Origin: Methanobrevibacter sp.
GTDB taxonomy: Archaea > Methanobacteriota > Methanobacteria > Methanobacteriales > Methanobacteriaceae
Length of the DNA stretch: 6,312 nucleotides
Direction of reading: 5' to 3'
Assembly (NCBI GenBank): GCA_017404125.1
Contig: JAFRCZ010000283.1
Location: 1-6,312, forward strand
The first letter of the stretch is position 1. Every line of letters starts with the position of its first letter. Shown piece by piece: positions 1-6,312 of the stretch. The notes under the pieces were generated by a model. It had not been told where the DNA came from, did no database searches, and saw only the letters and a program-made list of their open reading frames with translations. Position numbers and translations under genes: made by a program.

Positions 1-304
1 AAAAATTTTTAAATTTCAGCTAATTTTCTTTTGAAAAATTTTAATGAAAAATGCCAAAATTATGGCTATTCAATTAACATTAAAATTTTAAAAATTAATA
101 TTCATTAAATTATAGTTTAAGTTAAAAAGTATTAAAATAATTAATCGAATATTAAAAATACTCAAAGCATAAATTATATTATAAAATTTGATAAATTGAT
201 ATCTACATCATGAAGATGAAAAATAGCAAAATAGTTAAAAAATGAAAAATTGGAAAACTTTTTTTGTTAAAAAATGAAAAATGCAAATTTTGAAAAATCA
301 ATTT
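1..304. other. AT-rich non-coding flank
   Basis: About 300 bases, almost entirely A and T, with no open frame that has a ribosome binding site, no tRNA-like clover and no convincing hairpin. Apart from the short direct repeats of the ATGAAAAAT core I see nothing in it. It separates the leftward gene run from whatever lies beyond the window. Confidence 0.6.
234..282. repeat. 17-bp direct repeat pair in the 3' flank
   Basis: GTTAAAAAATGAAAAAT occurs exactly at 234-250 and 266-282, 32 bp apart start to start. The core ATGAAAAAT is also present at 44-52 and 216-224, giving four copies within about 240 bases on the same strand. The composition is simple, so decay from a local duplication is the modest explanation; no function is implied by position. 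Confidence 0.6.
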
Positions 305-347
305 AAAAAAAAAGTAGTGTGAAAAAAATTTTAAAAAAAATAAAAAA
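305..347 (-). terminator. Oligo-T terminator after the last gene
   Basis: Directly after the stop codon of the 348-740 gene, the minus strand carries four T tracts: T6 (342-347), T8 (333-340), T7 (322-328) and T9 (305-313). There is no GC-rich hairpin. Archaeal RNA polymerase terminates at such runs of T without a stem, so this is the likely 3' end of the transcript. The background is AT-rich, but tracts of this length in a row occur nowhere else in the window. Confidence 0.65.
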
Positions 348-740
348 TTAAATTGCACAAGATGGTGCAAATCCTAAATCATTCAATAATGTATCAAGAC
401 CTTTCTCTGCCATGACCACATCATCAACTAAACAGAATATTCCCAACTTGCCTTCCTTAATAAAAGTTGGAAGCTTGCTTGCATCATCCAATAATTCAGA
501 TGCATCATCTTCAGCTACTGTAAAGAATAAATCTGTTTCCATCATATTTAGTGAACTGTTTACATTGAACTTGGAATCAATAGCCCCTTCTGTCCTTTCA
601 ATAAGCAAAAAGTTTTTATCACTCTCACCTACAAAGAATGCAATTTTGGTGCCGGGACTTAAAACAGCAAAATACTGTTCACTATCACTAACAAATTTAT
701 CCCATAAAGTATTATCATGAATTTTAACTGGCTTTACCAT
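348..740 (-). CDS. Acidic protein of unknown function
   Basis: I do not recognise this 130-residue protein. It is strongly acidic (about 23 Asp/Glu against 11 Lys/Arg), has no signal peptide or membrane segment and alternates short hydrophobic strands (YFAVLSPGTKIAFFVG, FLLIERTEG, DLFFTVAEDD, KLGIFCLVDDVVM) with likely helices (ASELLDDASKL, AEKGLDTLLNDLG), suggesting a compact alpha/beta cytoplasmic fold. Cysteines are at 103 and 128, the second two residues from the C terminus (GFAPSCAI). It is accepted as a real gene because the ATG has an excellent GGTGAT site at 746-751 with a 5-nt spacer, it starts 33 bp after the DGC-type gene on the same strand, and oligo-T tracts follow its stop. Co-transcription with the metal-binding candidate is the only clue to function. 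Confidence 0.8.
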   Translation of the reverse strand: MVKPVKIHDNTLWDKFVSDSEQYFAVLSPGTKIAFFVGESDKNFLLIERTEGAIDSKFNVNSSLNMMETDLFFTVAEDDASELLDDASKLPTFIKEGKLGIFCLVDDVVMAEKGLDTLLNDLGFAPSCAI

Positions 741-745
741 TTATA

Positions 746-751
746 ATCACC
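746..751 (-). promoter_or_regulatory. Ribosome binding site of the unknown acidic protein
   Basis: GGTGAT, complementary to the 3' end of archaeal 16S rRNA, lies 5 nt before the ATG at 740. It supports the reality and start of this otherwise unrecognised gene. Confidence 0.75.
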
Positions 752-773
752 ATAATAGAATTAAAAAATTCAT

Positions 774-1160
774 TTATTCTAAATCTAACTCTTCAATCTT
801 CTTTTCAATAATTTCCTTAACGATTGAAACACAAATTTCCCCTTCATCATCCAATCTTGCAGCATCATTTGCCTTGTGTTCAGTTTCAGCCAAGATATCT
901 CCAACATTAAGTTCGTCTACAACTTCAATTCCTTTCTGTTCCAATATCTTGCCTACACAATTACCTTCACAACCATTAATTGCTAAAATAGGATATTTAT
1001 CAAGCATCCTTTTAAATCCAGTAACATTTGCAGAGGTTGAACCCATACAAATGGATAATATCTCCACATCATCAATAGCTAAGTCATGAACCGCAACTCT
1101 TGCCACCAATCCATTTGGACTCATACCACTACATGCTGCTAAAGCAATTTTTTCTTCCAT
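774..1160 (-). CDS. DGC-domain putative zinc-binding protein
   Basis: Small cytoplasmic protein of 128 residues from the preferred ATG. It matches the DGC family (Pfam DGC domain), named for a central Asp-Gly-Cys and thought to bind metal through conserved cysteines; the biological role of the family is unknown. Visible signs: an N-terminal strand and loop LAACSGMSPNGLVARVAVHDL (Cys10), Cys38, the central ILAINGCEGNCVGKILEQKG (Cys64 and Cys68, C-x3-C) and Cys110 in EGEICVSI. The motif here is Asn-Gly-Cys instead of Asp-Gly-Cys. An in-frame GTG at 1166 would add two residues; the ATG at 1160 is preferred because a GGATGTG stretch ends 5 nt upstream. It lies 62 bp after polB1 and 33 bp before the next gene, so it is probably co-transcribed with that gene. 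The C-terminal tail is rich in Glu and Lys and looks helical. Confidence 0.75.
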   Translation of the reverse strand: MEEKIALAACSGMSPNGLVARVAVHDLAIDDVEILSICMGSTSANVTGFKRMLDKYPILAINGCEGNCVGKILEQKGIEVVDELNVGDILAETEHKANDAARLDDEGEICVSIVKEIIEKKIEELDLE

Positions 1161-1222
1161 AAACACACATCCTTTTTAAATAATTTGAGAATAATCAAAA
1201 TTCAATAAACAAAATATAATTT

Positions 1223-3150
1223 CTACTCTTTTTTCATCTCTGGCACATATTTCGCATAAAACCCATCAGTATCTGCATAAATAGCCTTAAACCCGTAGTC
1301 TTCAGCTTCCTTCATAGCCTTTTTAATATGCTGACGTCCCCATGCAGTAATTGATTGGGCACATTCAAATGAATACCAACGGAATCTTAAGAATCCATAA
1401 ACTCCATACATTGTATTAGCCAGACGTTTTAAAGCCTGTTGCTGAACATCCAAACTCTTTTTCAAAACAGGATCATCAGTTTCCTTCATCCTCTTTTTAA
1501 CAGCAAATCTTTCATTAAGAATGCCTTCCAAAGCGGAAGGAATGAAGCCTTGAGGCTCTTTTTTAAACTTGAAGAAATGTTCCGGCGAGATATAATACTC
1601 TTCATCATTATCTATTGCAGATGACAACTCATCCTCTTTAATATTATCAATTTCATCATAACCAGTTTCATAATCTTCAAAGTCTTCAAATTTTGCATTA
1701 TAAGAAGTATTGTCTTTAACCAAAACATCCGGAGAAATATTCTTTGAAATGATTAAAGTAGGATACAGGCTCTTGAAGTCGAACTGAACCAAATTCTCAT
1801 GCAAACCGATTTCAGGCTCTTTCACATATCCACCAGAATTGCTGCCTCTTTCCTTAATGTTTTTCATAGTCATATTAGGCTTGTTTGGAACAACCTCATC
1901 CACTTCATAAGCTTTTCTAACAAGATACCATTCAGCTTGCTGACCAGTTGCCATACGAGTTACATCAACAAACGGCTGCCCCACTATACGGGTCAACTCC
2001 AAATTCAATGGCAATGTTTCCTGAGCTATCTTTAAAGTGGATACAACATCATCCAACGAATACTTGAATAGGTTTTTAAGATCCTTGCCGCCATTATCCC
2101 AGAATTCGTAGATTCTATCTCCAGGAACATCTATCTTTTCCTCTCCAAAGAATTCAAAGTAAACTCTCTCTAAAGTGTATCTATCAAGAGACATGTATCT
2201 TCTCATAACCAAATACAAATCAACATGAAGAAGACCTTTGAATGTAGCGGCATTGTTGAACCCTCTTCTGATAAATTTAATGTTGGATCCATCAACCCCA
2301 AGGTCTAAATCAAGACCCCATATTTTAGCCCGATCCTTAAGATATGGGAAGTCAAATACATCAGAGTTATATCCAATAATAATATCAATATTGTTTTCCT
2401 TAACAGTTTTAATGAATGATTCAATCATTTCCTTTTCAGAATCAACCTTTTCTATAAAGTACATTTCAGGGTCGTTTTCAAACTCATCACCCTTTGTGGA
2501 GATTACTTTTCTTACCCCTACATTGCTGTCAATACCTATCATGATTATTTCATCCTCATTAGGATTTGGCATCCCATGAGGGTTTCTCACTTCCAAGTCA
2601 AAGCTCATCATTCTAAATTGCTGGAAGTCTGTATTTGCAGTTTTCGGAGGCATATTCAATTTAAGAATTTCAAGTGATTCATCATCTGTATCTATGGTCT
2701 CAAAGGAATCAAGAAGTTCCCCTTCCAATTCCAATTCAGCCATAGGAACCAATCCATTGTCAATTAAGTATCTTCTATAAAACGGGATGTCATGCTCTCT
2801 AAGCTGTTTTACAGAGTCTAAATCCCAAATTTTATCTCTGTATTTAGGCACATCCTGAGGATGGTTAAAGCTAAGTTTGACAAATTCAGTTGTAACTTGG
2901 AAGTCTTTTTTTAGAACTTTTCAAGCTTTATAAATGCTATTTCCTCTTCCTTTTCAAGCTCTTCTATATCCTGAATACATTTATCAATGTCATTTAAAGG
3001 CAAAACATATAAATAAGGAACGAAACTGTCATCTAAAGCAATCAAATCATTAGATTTCTCTCCCTTTACCTTACCAAATAATCTCATGACTGGCTTTTCA
3101 TCATGAGTAATGTAATCAATATCCAAAAGAACTATATTCCTTTTTACCAT
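1223..3150 (-). CDS. polB1: DNA polymerase B large subunit (split PolB), interrupted by an apparent frameshift
   Basis: Family B DNA polymerase, replication and repair, with 3'-5' exonuclease. Two frames together give about 642 residues if one base is restored near 2918. In that numbering: N-terminal domain 1-180 with HPQDVP at 97-102; Exo I FDLEV (Asp185, Glu187); Exo II YNSDVFDFPYL (Asp267); Exo III YSLDD (Tyr364, Asp368); SGGYVKEPE near 439; motif A DFKSLYPTLI (Asp458); motif B KRLANTMYG (Lys575, Asn579, Tyr582); motif C YADTDG (Asp627, Asp629). The protein stops 13 residues after Asp629, so the thumb and KKRY region are absent. Methanobacteriales encode these on a separate small subunit gene, not seen here. 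Residues of about 480-524 are an acidic insertion relative to Pyrococcus PolB. The start ATG at 3150 follows AGGTTGAT with a 3-nt gap. All catalytic residues are intact. Whether the gene is broken or the base is a sequencing error cannot be told from this window. Confidence 0.9.
2903..2925 (-). other. Frameshift junction in polB1
   Basis: On the minus strand the upstream frame reads CTT GAA AAG TTC TAA. One base back, the sequence reads AAA GTT CTA AAA AAA GAC and continues as KVLKKDFQVTTEFVKLSFN and then HPQDVP, matching the expected polymerase. Adding one A to the A4 run at 2918-2921 (GAAAAG to GAAAAAG) restores an unbroken frame. The nearby A7 run at 2906-2912 cannot be the site, because the TAA is reached before the run ends. 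A -1 ribosomal slip at AAG is formally possible, but there is no classical slippery heptamer. Confidence 0.8.
2911..3150 (-). pseudogene. polB1: N-terminal reading frame of polB1, ending at a premature TAA
   Basis: This 79-residue frame carries the true start of the polymerase. Its opening (LLDIDYITHDEKPVMRLFGKVKG, then FVPYLYVLP) aligns with the first residues of Pyrococcus PolB (LDVDYITEEGKPVIRLF, FRPYIYAL). It ends at TAA (2911-2913) shortly before the conserved HPQDVP, which is read in the next frame. Alone it would be a non-functional fragment of the uracil-sensing N-terminal domain. It has its own Shine-Dalgarno-like AGGTTGAT at 3154-3161, while the downstream frame has no credible start. 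It should be treated as part of the same gene, not as a separate small protein. Confidence 0.85.
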
Positions 3151-3221
3151 CCTATCAACCTAATACTAAAATTCAAGATTCTCATAAATTAAAATTAATA
3201 ACAACTAAACCTAGAACTAAA

Positions 3222-4277
3222 CTATTCCTCAATAGATTCCTTTTTATCATTTTCAAGCTCATCCTTAAGAGATTTGATAACTGCATAGGTTATTCCTAAA
3301 ATCAAAGGCCCTAAGATAAATCCTACGATTCCAAATACATAAGGTCCTGCCATAAATCCAACTAAAAGGATCAATGCATGAATGTCTGCATACTTACCCG
3401 CTAATGCCGGACGGATATACATATCACTTAAACTAAGTACAAAACCCCAAATGAGTGTAAGAACCGCTTGAACTATATTTCCAGTTACAAAAACATCATA
3501 TGCTGCTAATCCCCAATAAATAGGCCATGGCCCAAAGATAGGAATCAATTGAAGTATTCCAGTAATTACTCCAAGCAATAATGCAAATTGATAGCCTAAG
3601 AAGTAATAGCCTACTCCCCCCATTATTCCAATAATGATAGCTGTTAAAAAGTGACCGAAGAAGATGCTTTTTAAAACATTAGCTATCTCATCAATGGTTT
3701 TATCAAAGAATTCCTTATGAGTTTCCGGAATAAATGCAAACAAATACTCCCAAACGCTGTCTCCATCTTTAGCAAAGTAATAGATTGAACAGAACAATAC
3801 AAATAATTGCAATATCACATTGGAAAACCCTTTTACTAAAGTTACAACTGATTGGAGCAAAGCGGATAATCCTTCCTGCAAGTATAAAGATATTGAATTC
3901 AATAAGTTTTGTGCAGTAAATTGAACATCAACCGGTAAGTTATTTACAATATTTGCAATACCTTGTTCCATGCTTACATTAGAGCCACCTGCATTTGAAG
4001 CAATGAACATTGTAGCAAAATTGGAAAGTTCCCAAAATACATATCCAAATAATAGAATCAAAGGAATTACTACCACTATCATTGCTAAAAGAATGGATAT
4101 TGAAGGATATTTCAATTTAGTCTGTATTTTTCCAGCAATAGGCCTAACACCATATGCTATCATTGCCCCTAACAATACCATATTTAGAACTGGAGCAATG
4201 GTAAAAAATGAAAGTACAGATAAGACTATTATTATGACTATATGCAAGCCATACTTATTTTCAGTTAAATTAAACAT
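3222..4277 (-). CDS. AI-2E family (PerM-like) membrane transporter
   Basis: Polytopic membrane protein of 351 residues, the usual length for the AI-2E/PerM family. Hydrophobic segments are visible at about 11-28, 30-45, 58-84, 150-170, 208-228, 230-250, 255-282 and 300-332, with an extra-membrane stretch at 90-145 and a charged C-terminal tail (KSLKDELENDKKE), which agrees with the family's eight-helix pattern. The conserved second half is clear: LIPIFGPWPIYW near 244-255, DMYIRPALAGKYADIHAL near 285-302 and GPYVFGIVGFILGPLILGI near 311-329. Some family members export the autoinducer AI-2 and others act as Na+/H+ antiporters; the substrate cannot be read from the sequence, and AI-2 signalling should not be assumed in an archaeon. 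The ATG has no good Shine-Dalgarno site, and the 107-bp gap after pyrK could hold its own promoter. The stop codon is 71 bp before polB. Confidence 0.9.
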   Translation of the reverse strand: MFNLTENKYGLHIVIIIVLSVLSFFTIAPVLNMVLLGAMIAYGVRPIAGKIQTKLKYPSISILLAMIVVVIPLILLFGYVFWELSNFATMFIASNAGGSNVSMEQGIANIVNNLPVDVQFTAQNLLNSISLYLQEGLSALLQSVVTLVKGFSNVILQLFVLFCSIYYFAKDGDSVWEYLFAFIPETHKEFFDKTIDEIANVLKSIFFGHFLTAIIIGIMGGVGYYFLGYQFALLLGVITGILQLIPIFGPWPIYWGLAAYDVFVTGNIVQAVLTLIWGFVLSLSDMYIRPALAGKYADIHALILLVGFMAGPYVFGIVGFILGPLILGITYAVIKSLKDELENDKKESIEE

Positions 4278-4307
4278 TTTTATCAGTTAAATAATTATGA
4301 TTTTAAG

Positions 4308-4369
4308 TAAATTTTCAAATTAATATTTTTCTTCTTCATTTAAAAAATTTTAATAAATTTTCAAATTAA
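4308..4369. repeat. 16-bp direct repeat in the pyrK to AI-2E-family gap
   Basis: TAAATTTTCAAATTAA is present exactly at 4308-4323 and 4354-4369, 46 bp apart start to start, inside the 107-bp gap between pyrK and the membrane protein gene. The stretch between them contains a T6 tract on the minus strand (4342-4347), which could act as a weak terminator after pyrK. The pair could be a regulatory element or a chance product of AT-rich DNA. Confidence 0.5.
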
Positions 4370-4384
4370 ACAATTTTAAAACAT

Positions 4385-5197
4385 TTAGAAATATTGTTTT
4401 AATCCAGATGCAGTTCTGTGGAATTTACCGAACTCAACGATTTCAGAAACCTGATCAGATGAGAACACTGGTCCTTCAGCACATATTCTCCAGCCGGTAT
4501 TGTCTACACAGCATTGGCCGCAAACACCTATAGCACATTTCATATAACGTTCCATAGAGTATTCGCCCTCAATCATATTAGCTTCCAAACTGCCATACAA
4601 AGGTCTCATCATAACTTCCGGACCGCAAACAACAGCCCAATCATATTCCTTATGTTCAATCAATGCCAAAACCCTATGAATTGCAAATCCTTTAAATCCG
4701 CAGGATCCATCATCAGTGCATGTATAGACTTTTGCACCTTTTTCTTTTAAACGGTCATTAAACAATAATTCATCTTTAGTTTGTGCAGCACAAACAACAT
4801 CAACTTGAGCCTTATTTTTTAGGGCTGCTTCAGTAAAGGAAGCTATAGGTGCCATACCAACTCCTCCACCAATAGCCAAGACTTTCATGCCTTTTAAATC
4901 AGTGTCAAAGCCATTTCCATATGGTCCTCTAATACCTAGTTTGTCACCTTCTTTCAATGAGTGCAAGTCTTCAGTGAATTCCCCCACCTTTTTAACGGTT
5001 ATTCCGAATTCACCTTCAGCAACATCAATATAGGAAATGGACATAGGCTTTTCATCCTTAAAATTCCATACCATAACAAACTGTCCAGGAGTAGGAATAT
5101 TTTCACCAACCATAGTCCAATCAAAAATAAATGTTTTAATTGTAGGAGTTTCTTCTATAATCTTTTTAATCTCTATAACTTTAGGAACATTCATCAT
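4385..5197 (-). CDS. pyrK: Dihydroorotate dehydrogenase electron transfer subunit
   Basis: FAD and [2Fe-2S] subunit that carries electrons from PyrD to NAD+. The 270 residues show a ferredoxin-reductase fold: a flavin-binding beta barrel with KPMSIS at 50-55 (usual RPxS, here Lys for Arg), GPYGNGF at 91-97, the nucleotide-binding loop GGGVGMAPI at 110-118, CGPEVMM at 191-197, and a C-terminal cluster motif with Cys221, Cys226, Cys229 and Cys239 (C-x4-C-x2-C-x9-C). Cys230 directly follows a ligand. The last spacing is shorter than the x14 that I recall for the Lactococcus enzyme. Two ATG codons stand side by side (5197 and 5194) behind GGTGAT; the sequence does not decide between them, and the second gives the more usual spacing and 269 residues. 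It lies 49 bp downstream of pyrD and is very probably co-transcribed with it. Confidence 0.95.
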   Translation of the reverse strand: MMNVPKVIEIKKIIEETPTIKTFIFDWTMVGENIPTPGQFVMVWNFKDEKPMSISYIDVAEGEFGITVKKVGEFTEDLHSLKEGDKLGIRGPYGNGFDTDLKGMKVLAIGGGVGMAPIASFTEAALKNKAQVDVVCAAQTKDELLFNDRLKEKGAKVYTCTDDGSCGFKGFAIHRVLALIEHKEYDWAVVCGPEVMMRPLYGSLEANMIEGEYSMERYMKCAIGVCGQCCVDNTGWRICAEGPVFSSDQVSEIVEFGKFHRTASGLKQYF

Positions 5198-5246
5198 ATC
5201 ACCAAAACTATACCAAACTAATCATTCATCCTAAATACAACTTAAA

Positions 5247-6158
5247 CTATGGCTCCTTATGAGCAAAACCTACCATATCACTAATTGAATCAAATTCGCT
5301 TTCTTCTATAAACTCTTCCAAGTCACTTGTAATTCTTCCGAATATTTCAGGACCTTCATACATAATGGAGGTTCCAATTTGAACAGCACTTGCACCAGCA
5401 TACAGGAACTCTACAACATCTGCATAATTGCGTATTCCACCAACACCAACAATTGGAATGTCAGTTGCTGCATAAGCATCATAAACACAGCGAACAGCTA
5501 TCGGTTTTATTGCAGGCCCACTCATTCCACCAAACTTATTGGCAAGTATTGGATTTCCAGTTACAATATCAATTTTCATGCCGGGACCTAATGAATTAAT
5601 CAATGTCAAACCATCTGCTCCTCCCTCTTCAGCTGCAACTGCAATTTCTGAAATGTCAGTCACATTTGGAGTTAATTTTGCAAGTATTGGAACATCCACA
5701 GCTTCTTTAACCGCTTTTACAACGTTTTTAGTCAATTCTGGATTTTGACCAATGGATGCACCATACCCTTCCATTGCATGAGGACAGGAAACATTCAATT
5801 CAATCATATCCACTAAATCCTCCACTTTTCCTGCAACATATGCAAATTCATCAGGAGTTGCACCATAAATGGAAGCGATTGATTTTCCTTTAATACGATT
5901 GACCTTCTCCAATTCATCAATGAAAGCTTCAACACCCGGGCTTGAAAGCCCAATAGCATTGATAATTCCTCCCTCTACCGCAACGGTAGTTGGATTTTTA
6001 TAGCCATCATTAGGTTCCTTTGAAAATGATTTGGATACAACTGCACCGGCACCAGATTTTATCATCCAATTAAGAGAAGATGCATGACTTCCCAAAACAC
6101 CTGCAGCAAGCATCAATGGATTTTTCAATCTGACACCACATAATTTAGTTTTTAACAT
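5247..6158 (-). CDS. pyrD: Dihydroorotate dehydrogenase, catalytic subunit (class 1B)
   Basis: Oxidises dihydroorotate to orotate in the cytoplasm, the fourth step of de novo pyrimidine synthesis, passing electrons through FMN to its partner PyrK. The 303 residues form a complete TIM-barrel of normal length. Visible motifs are VVSKSFS near residue 43 (FMN/substrate lysine), NVSCPH at 122-127 with the catalytic base Cys125 that marks class 1 enzymes, AKLTPNVTD around Lys161, GGMSGPAIKPIA at 210-221, and the FMN-phosphate segment VGVGGI plus AGASAVQIGT at 237-263. The ATG start follows a strong GGAGG at 6165-6169 with a 6-nt spacer. It is the first gene of the run, and pyrK follows after 49 bp, which is the class 1B pairing. 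A serine base would suggest class 2; the cysteine and the adjacent pyrK make class 1B secure. Confidence 0.96.
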   Translation of the reverse strand: MLKTKLCGVRLKNPLMLAAGVLGSHASSLNWMIKSGAGAVVSKSFSKEPNDGYKNPTTVAVEGGIINAIGLSSPGVEAFIDELEKVNRIKGKSIASIYGATPDEFAYVAGKVEDLVDMIELNVSCPHAMEGYGASIGQNPELTKNVVKAVKEAVDVPILAKLTPNVTDISEIAVAAEEGGADGLTLINSLGPGMKIDIVTGNPILANKFGGMSGPAIKPIAVRCVYDAYAATDIPIVGVGGIRNYADVVEFLYAGASAVQIGTSIMYEGPEIFGRITSDLEEFIEESEFDSISDMVGFAHKEP

Positions 6159-6162
6159 GAAT

Positions 6163-6169
6163 AACCTCC
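6163..6169 (-). promoter_or_regulatory. Ribosome binding site of pyrD
   Basis: GGAGGTT on the minus strand, with 6 nt between GGAGG and the ATG at 6158. It is the strongest Shine-Dalgarno site in the window and fixes the pyrD start. Confidence 0.8.
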
Positions 6170-6201
6170 AACAAAAACATAAATTTGATAAATGTAATTA
6201 A

Positions 6202-6228
6202 TTTTTCATAATAAATTTTTTCATAATA
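6202..6228 (-). repeat. Tandem 12-bp repeat in the pyrD leader
   Basis: On the minus strand TATTATGAAAAA occurs twice in head-to-tail order (6217-6228 and 6202-6213) with a 15-bp period. It lies between a TATA-like element and the pyrD ribosome binding site, close to where transcription would start, which is a position suited to a repressor operator. No known regulator motif is recognised. Confidence 0.45.
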
Positions 6229-6230
6229 TT

Positions 6231-6239
6231 GATATATAA
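6231..6239 (-). promoter_or_regulatory. Candidate TATA box for pyrD
   Basis: The minus strand reads TTATATATC here, about 75 bp before the pyrD start. An archaeal start site some 25 bp downstream would give a leader of roughly 50 nt that includes the strong GGAGG site. The whole region is A/T, and other TATA-like words lie further upstream (around 6255-6270), so the exact element is uncertain. Confidence 0.3.
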
Positions 6240-6312
6240 TATAATAATTTAATTTATAATAATTTTATACTATTTTAATATATGGAAACTATATGATATA
6301 TAATTATTTAGT

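Noticed and set aside
128..161. AGTATT...AATACT inverted repeat as a hairpin or terminator
   Set aside because: Only six A/T-rich pairs with a long loop; expected by chance in DNA of this composition.
171..200. TATA-like words that could be a rightward promoter
   Set aside because: No plus-strand gene follows; such words are frequent in AT-rich DNA.
412..720. Plus-strand open frame of 102 codons opposite the unknown acidic gene
   Set aside because: Low-complexity Ser/Leu-rich antisense translation with no ribosome binding site. The minus-strand frame has a strong GGTGAT site and operon context.
2238..2579. Plus-strand open frame of 113 codons inside polB
   Set aside because: Antisense shadow of the exonuclease domain, whose minus-strand frame shows clear Exo II and Exo III motifs.
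2906..2912. A7 run as the site of the polB frameshift
   Set aside because: The upstream frame reaches its TAA within the first bases of this run, so a length change there would not restore the frame.
3203..3222. AACTAAAC repeated with a 12-bp period before polB
   Set aside because: Only 8 bp and overlapping the stop codon of the membrane protein gene; too short to support a regulatory claim.
3970..4290. Plus-strand open frame of 106 codons opposite the membrane protein gene
   Set aside because: Antisense of hydrophobic helices; no start signal and no recognisable domain.
5379..5748. Three overlapping plus-strand frames of about 70 codons opposite pyrD
   Set aside because: They overlap each other and the well-supported pyrD frame; composition is typical of antisense translation.

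Overview
The window looks like a piece of a very AT-rich methanogenic archaeon of the order Methanobacteriales, most probably Methanobrevibacter or a close relative. The grounds are the archaeal family B DNA polymerase that stops just after motif C (the split PolB known from Methanobacteriales), GGTGAT/GGAGG-type ribosome binding sites, oligo-T termination signals, the low GC content and the class 1B dihydroorotate dehydrogenase. The genus is an inference; no 16S or other marker is present.

All genes lie on the minus strand, so transcription runs from the right end to the left. In that order: an AT-rich leader with a candidate promoter and a tandem 12-bp repeat (6159-6312); pyrD (5247-6158) and pyrK (4385-5197), the two subunits of NAD-linked dihydroorotate dehydrogenase; a 107-bp AT-rich gap with a 16-bp direct repeat; an AI-2E/PerM-family membrane protein (3222-4277); the large subunit of split DNA polymerase B (1223-3150), interrupted near its N terminus by an apparent one-base deletion; a small DGC-type cysteine-rich putative zinc-binding protein (774-1160); an acidic 130-residue protein of unknown function (348-740); then oligo-T tracts that probably terminate the transcript, and about 300 bases of non-coding AT-rich DNA with short direct repeats.

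Functionally, pyrD-pyrK is a coherent pyrimidine-synthesis unit. The polymerase is a DNA replication/repair gene, and the last two small genes look co-transcribed (33-bp gap, good ribosome binding site). Apart from pyrD-pyrK, nothing in the sequence links the neighbours to one pathway. I see no mobile element, CRISPR array, RNA gene or obvious new defence or biosynthetic system. The point most worth checking is the polB frameshift. It falls just before the conserved HPQDVP segment of the uracil-sensing N-terminal domain and would lead an automatic caller to a false GTG start.
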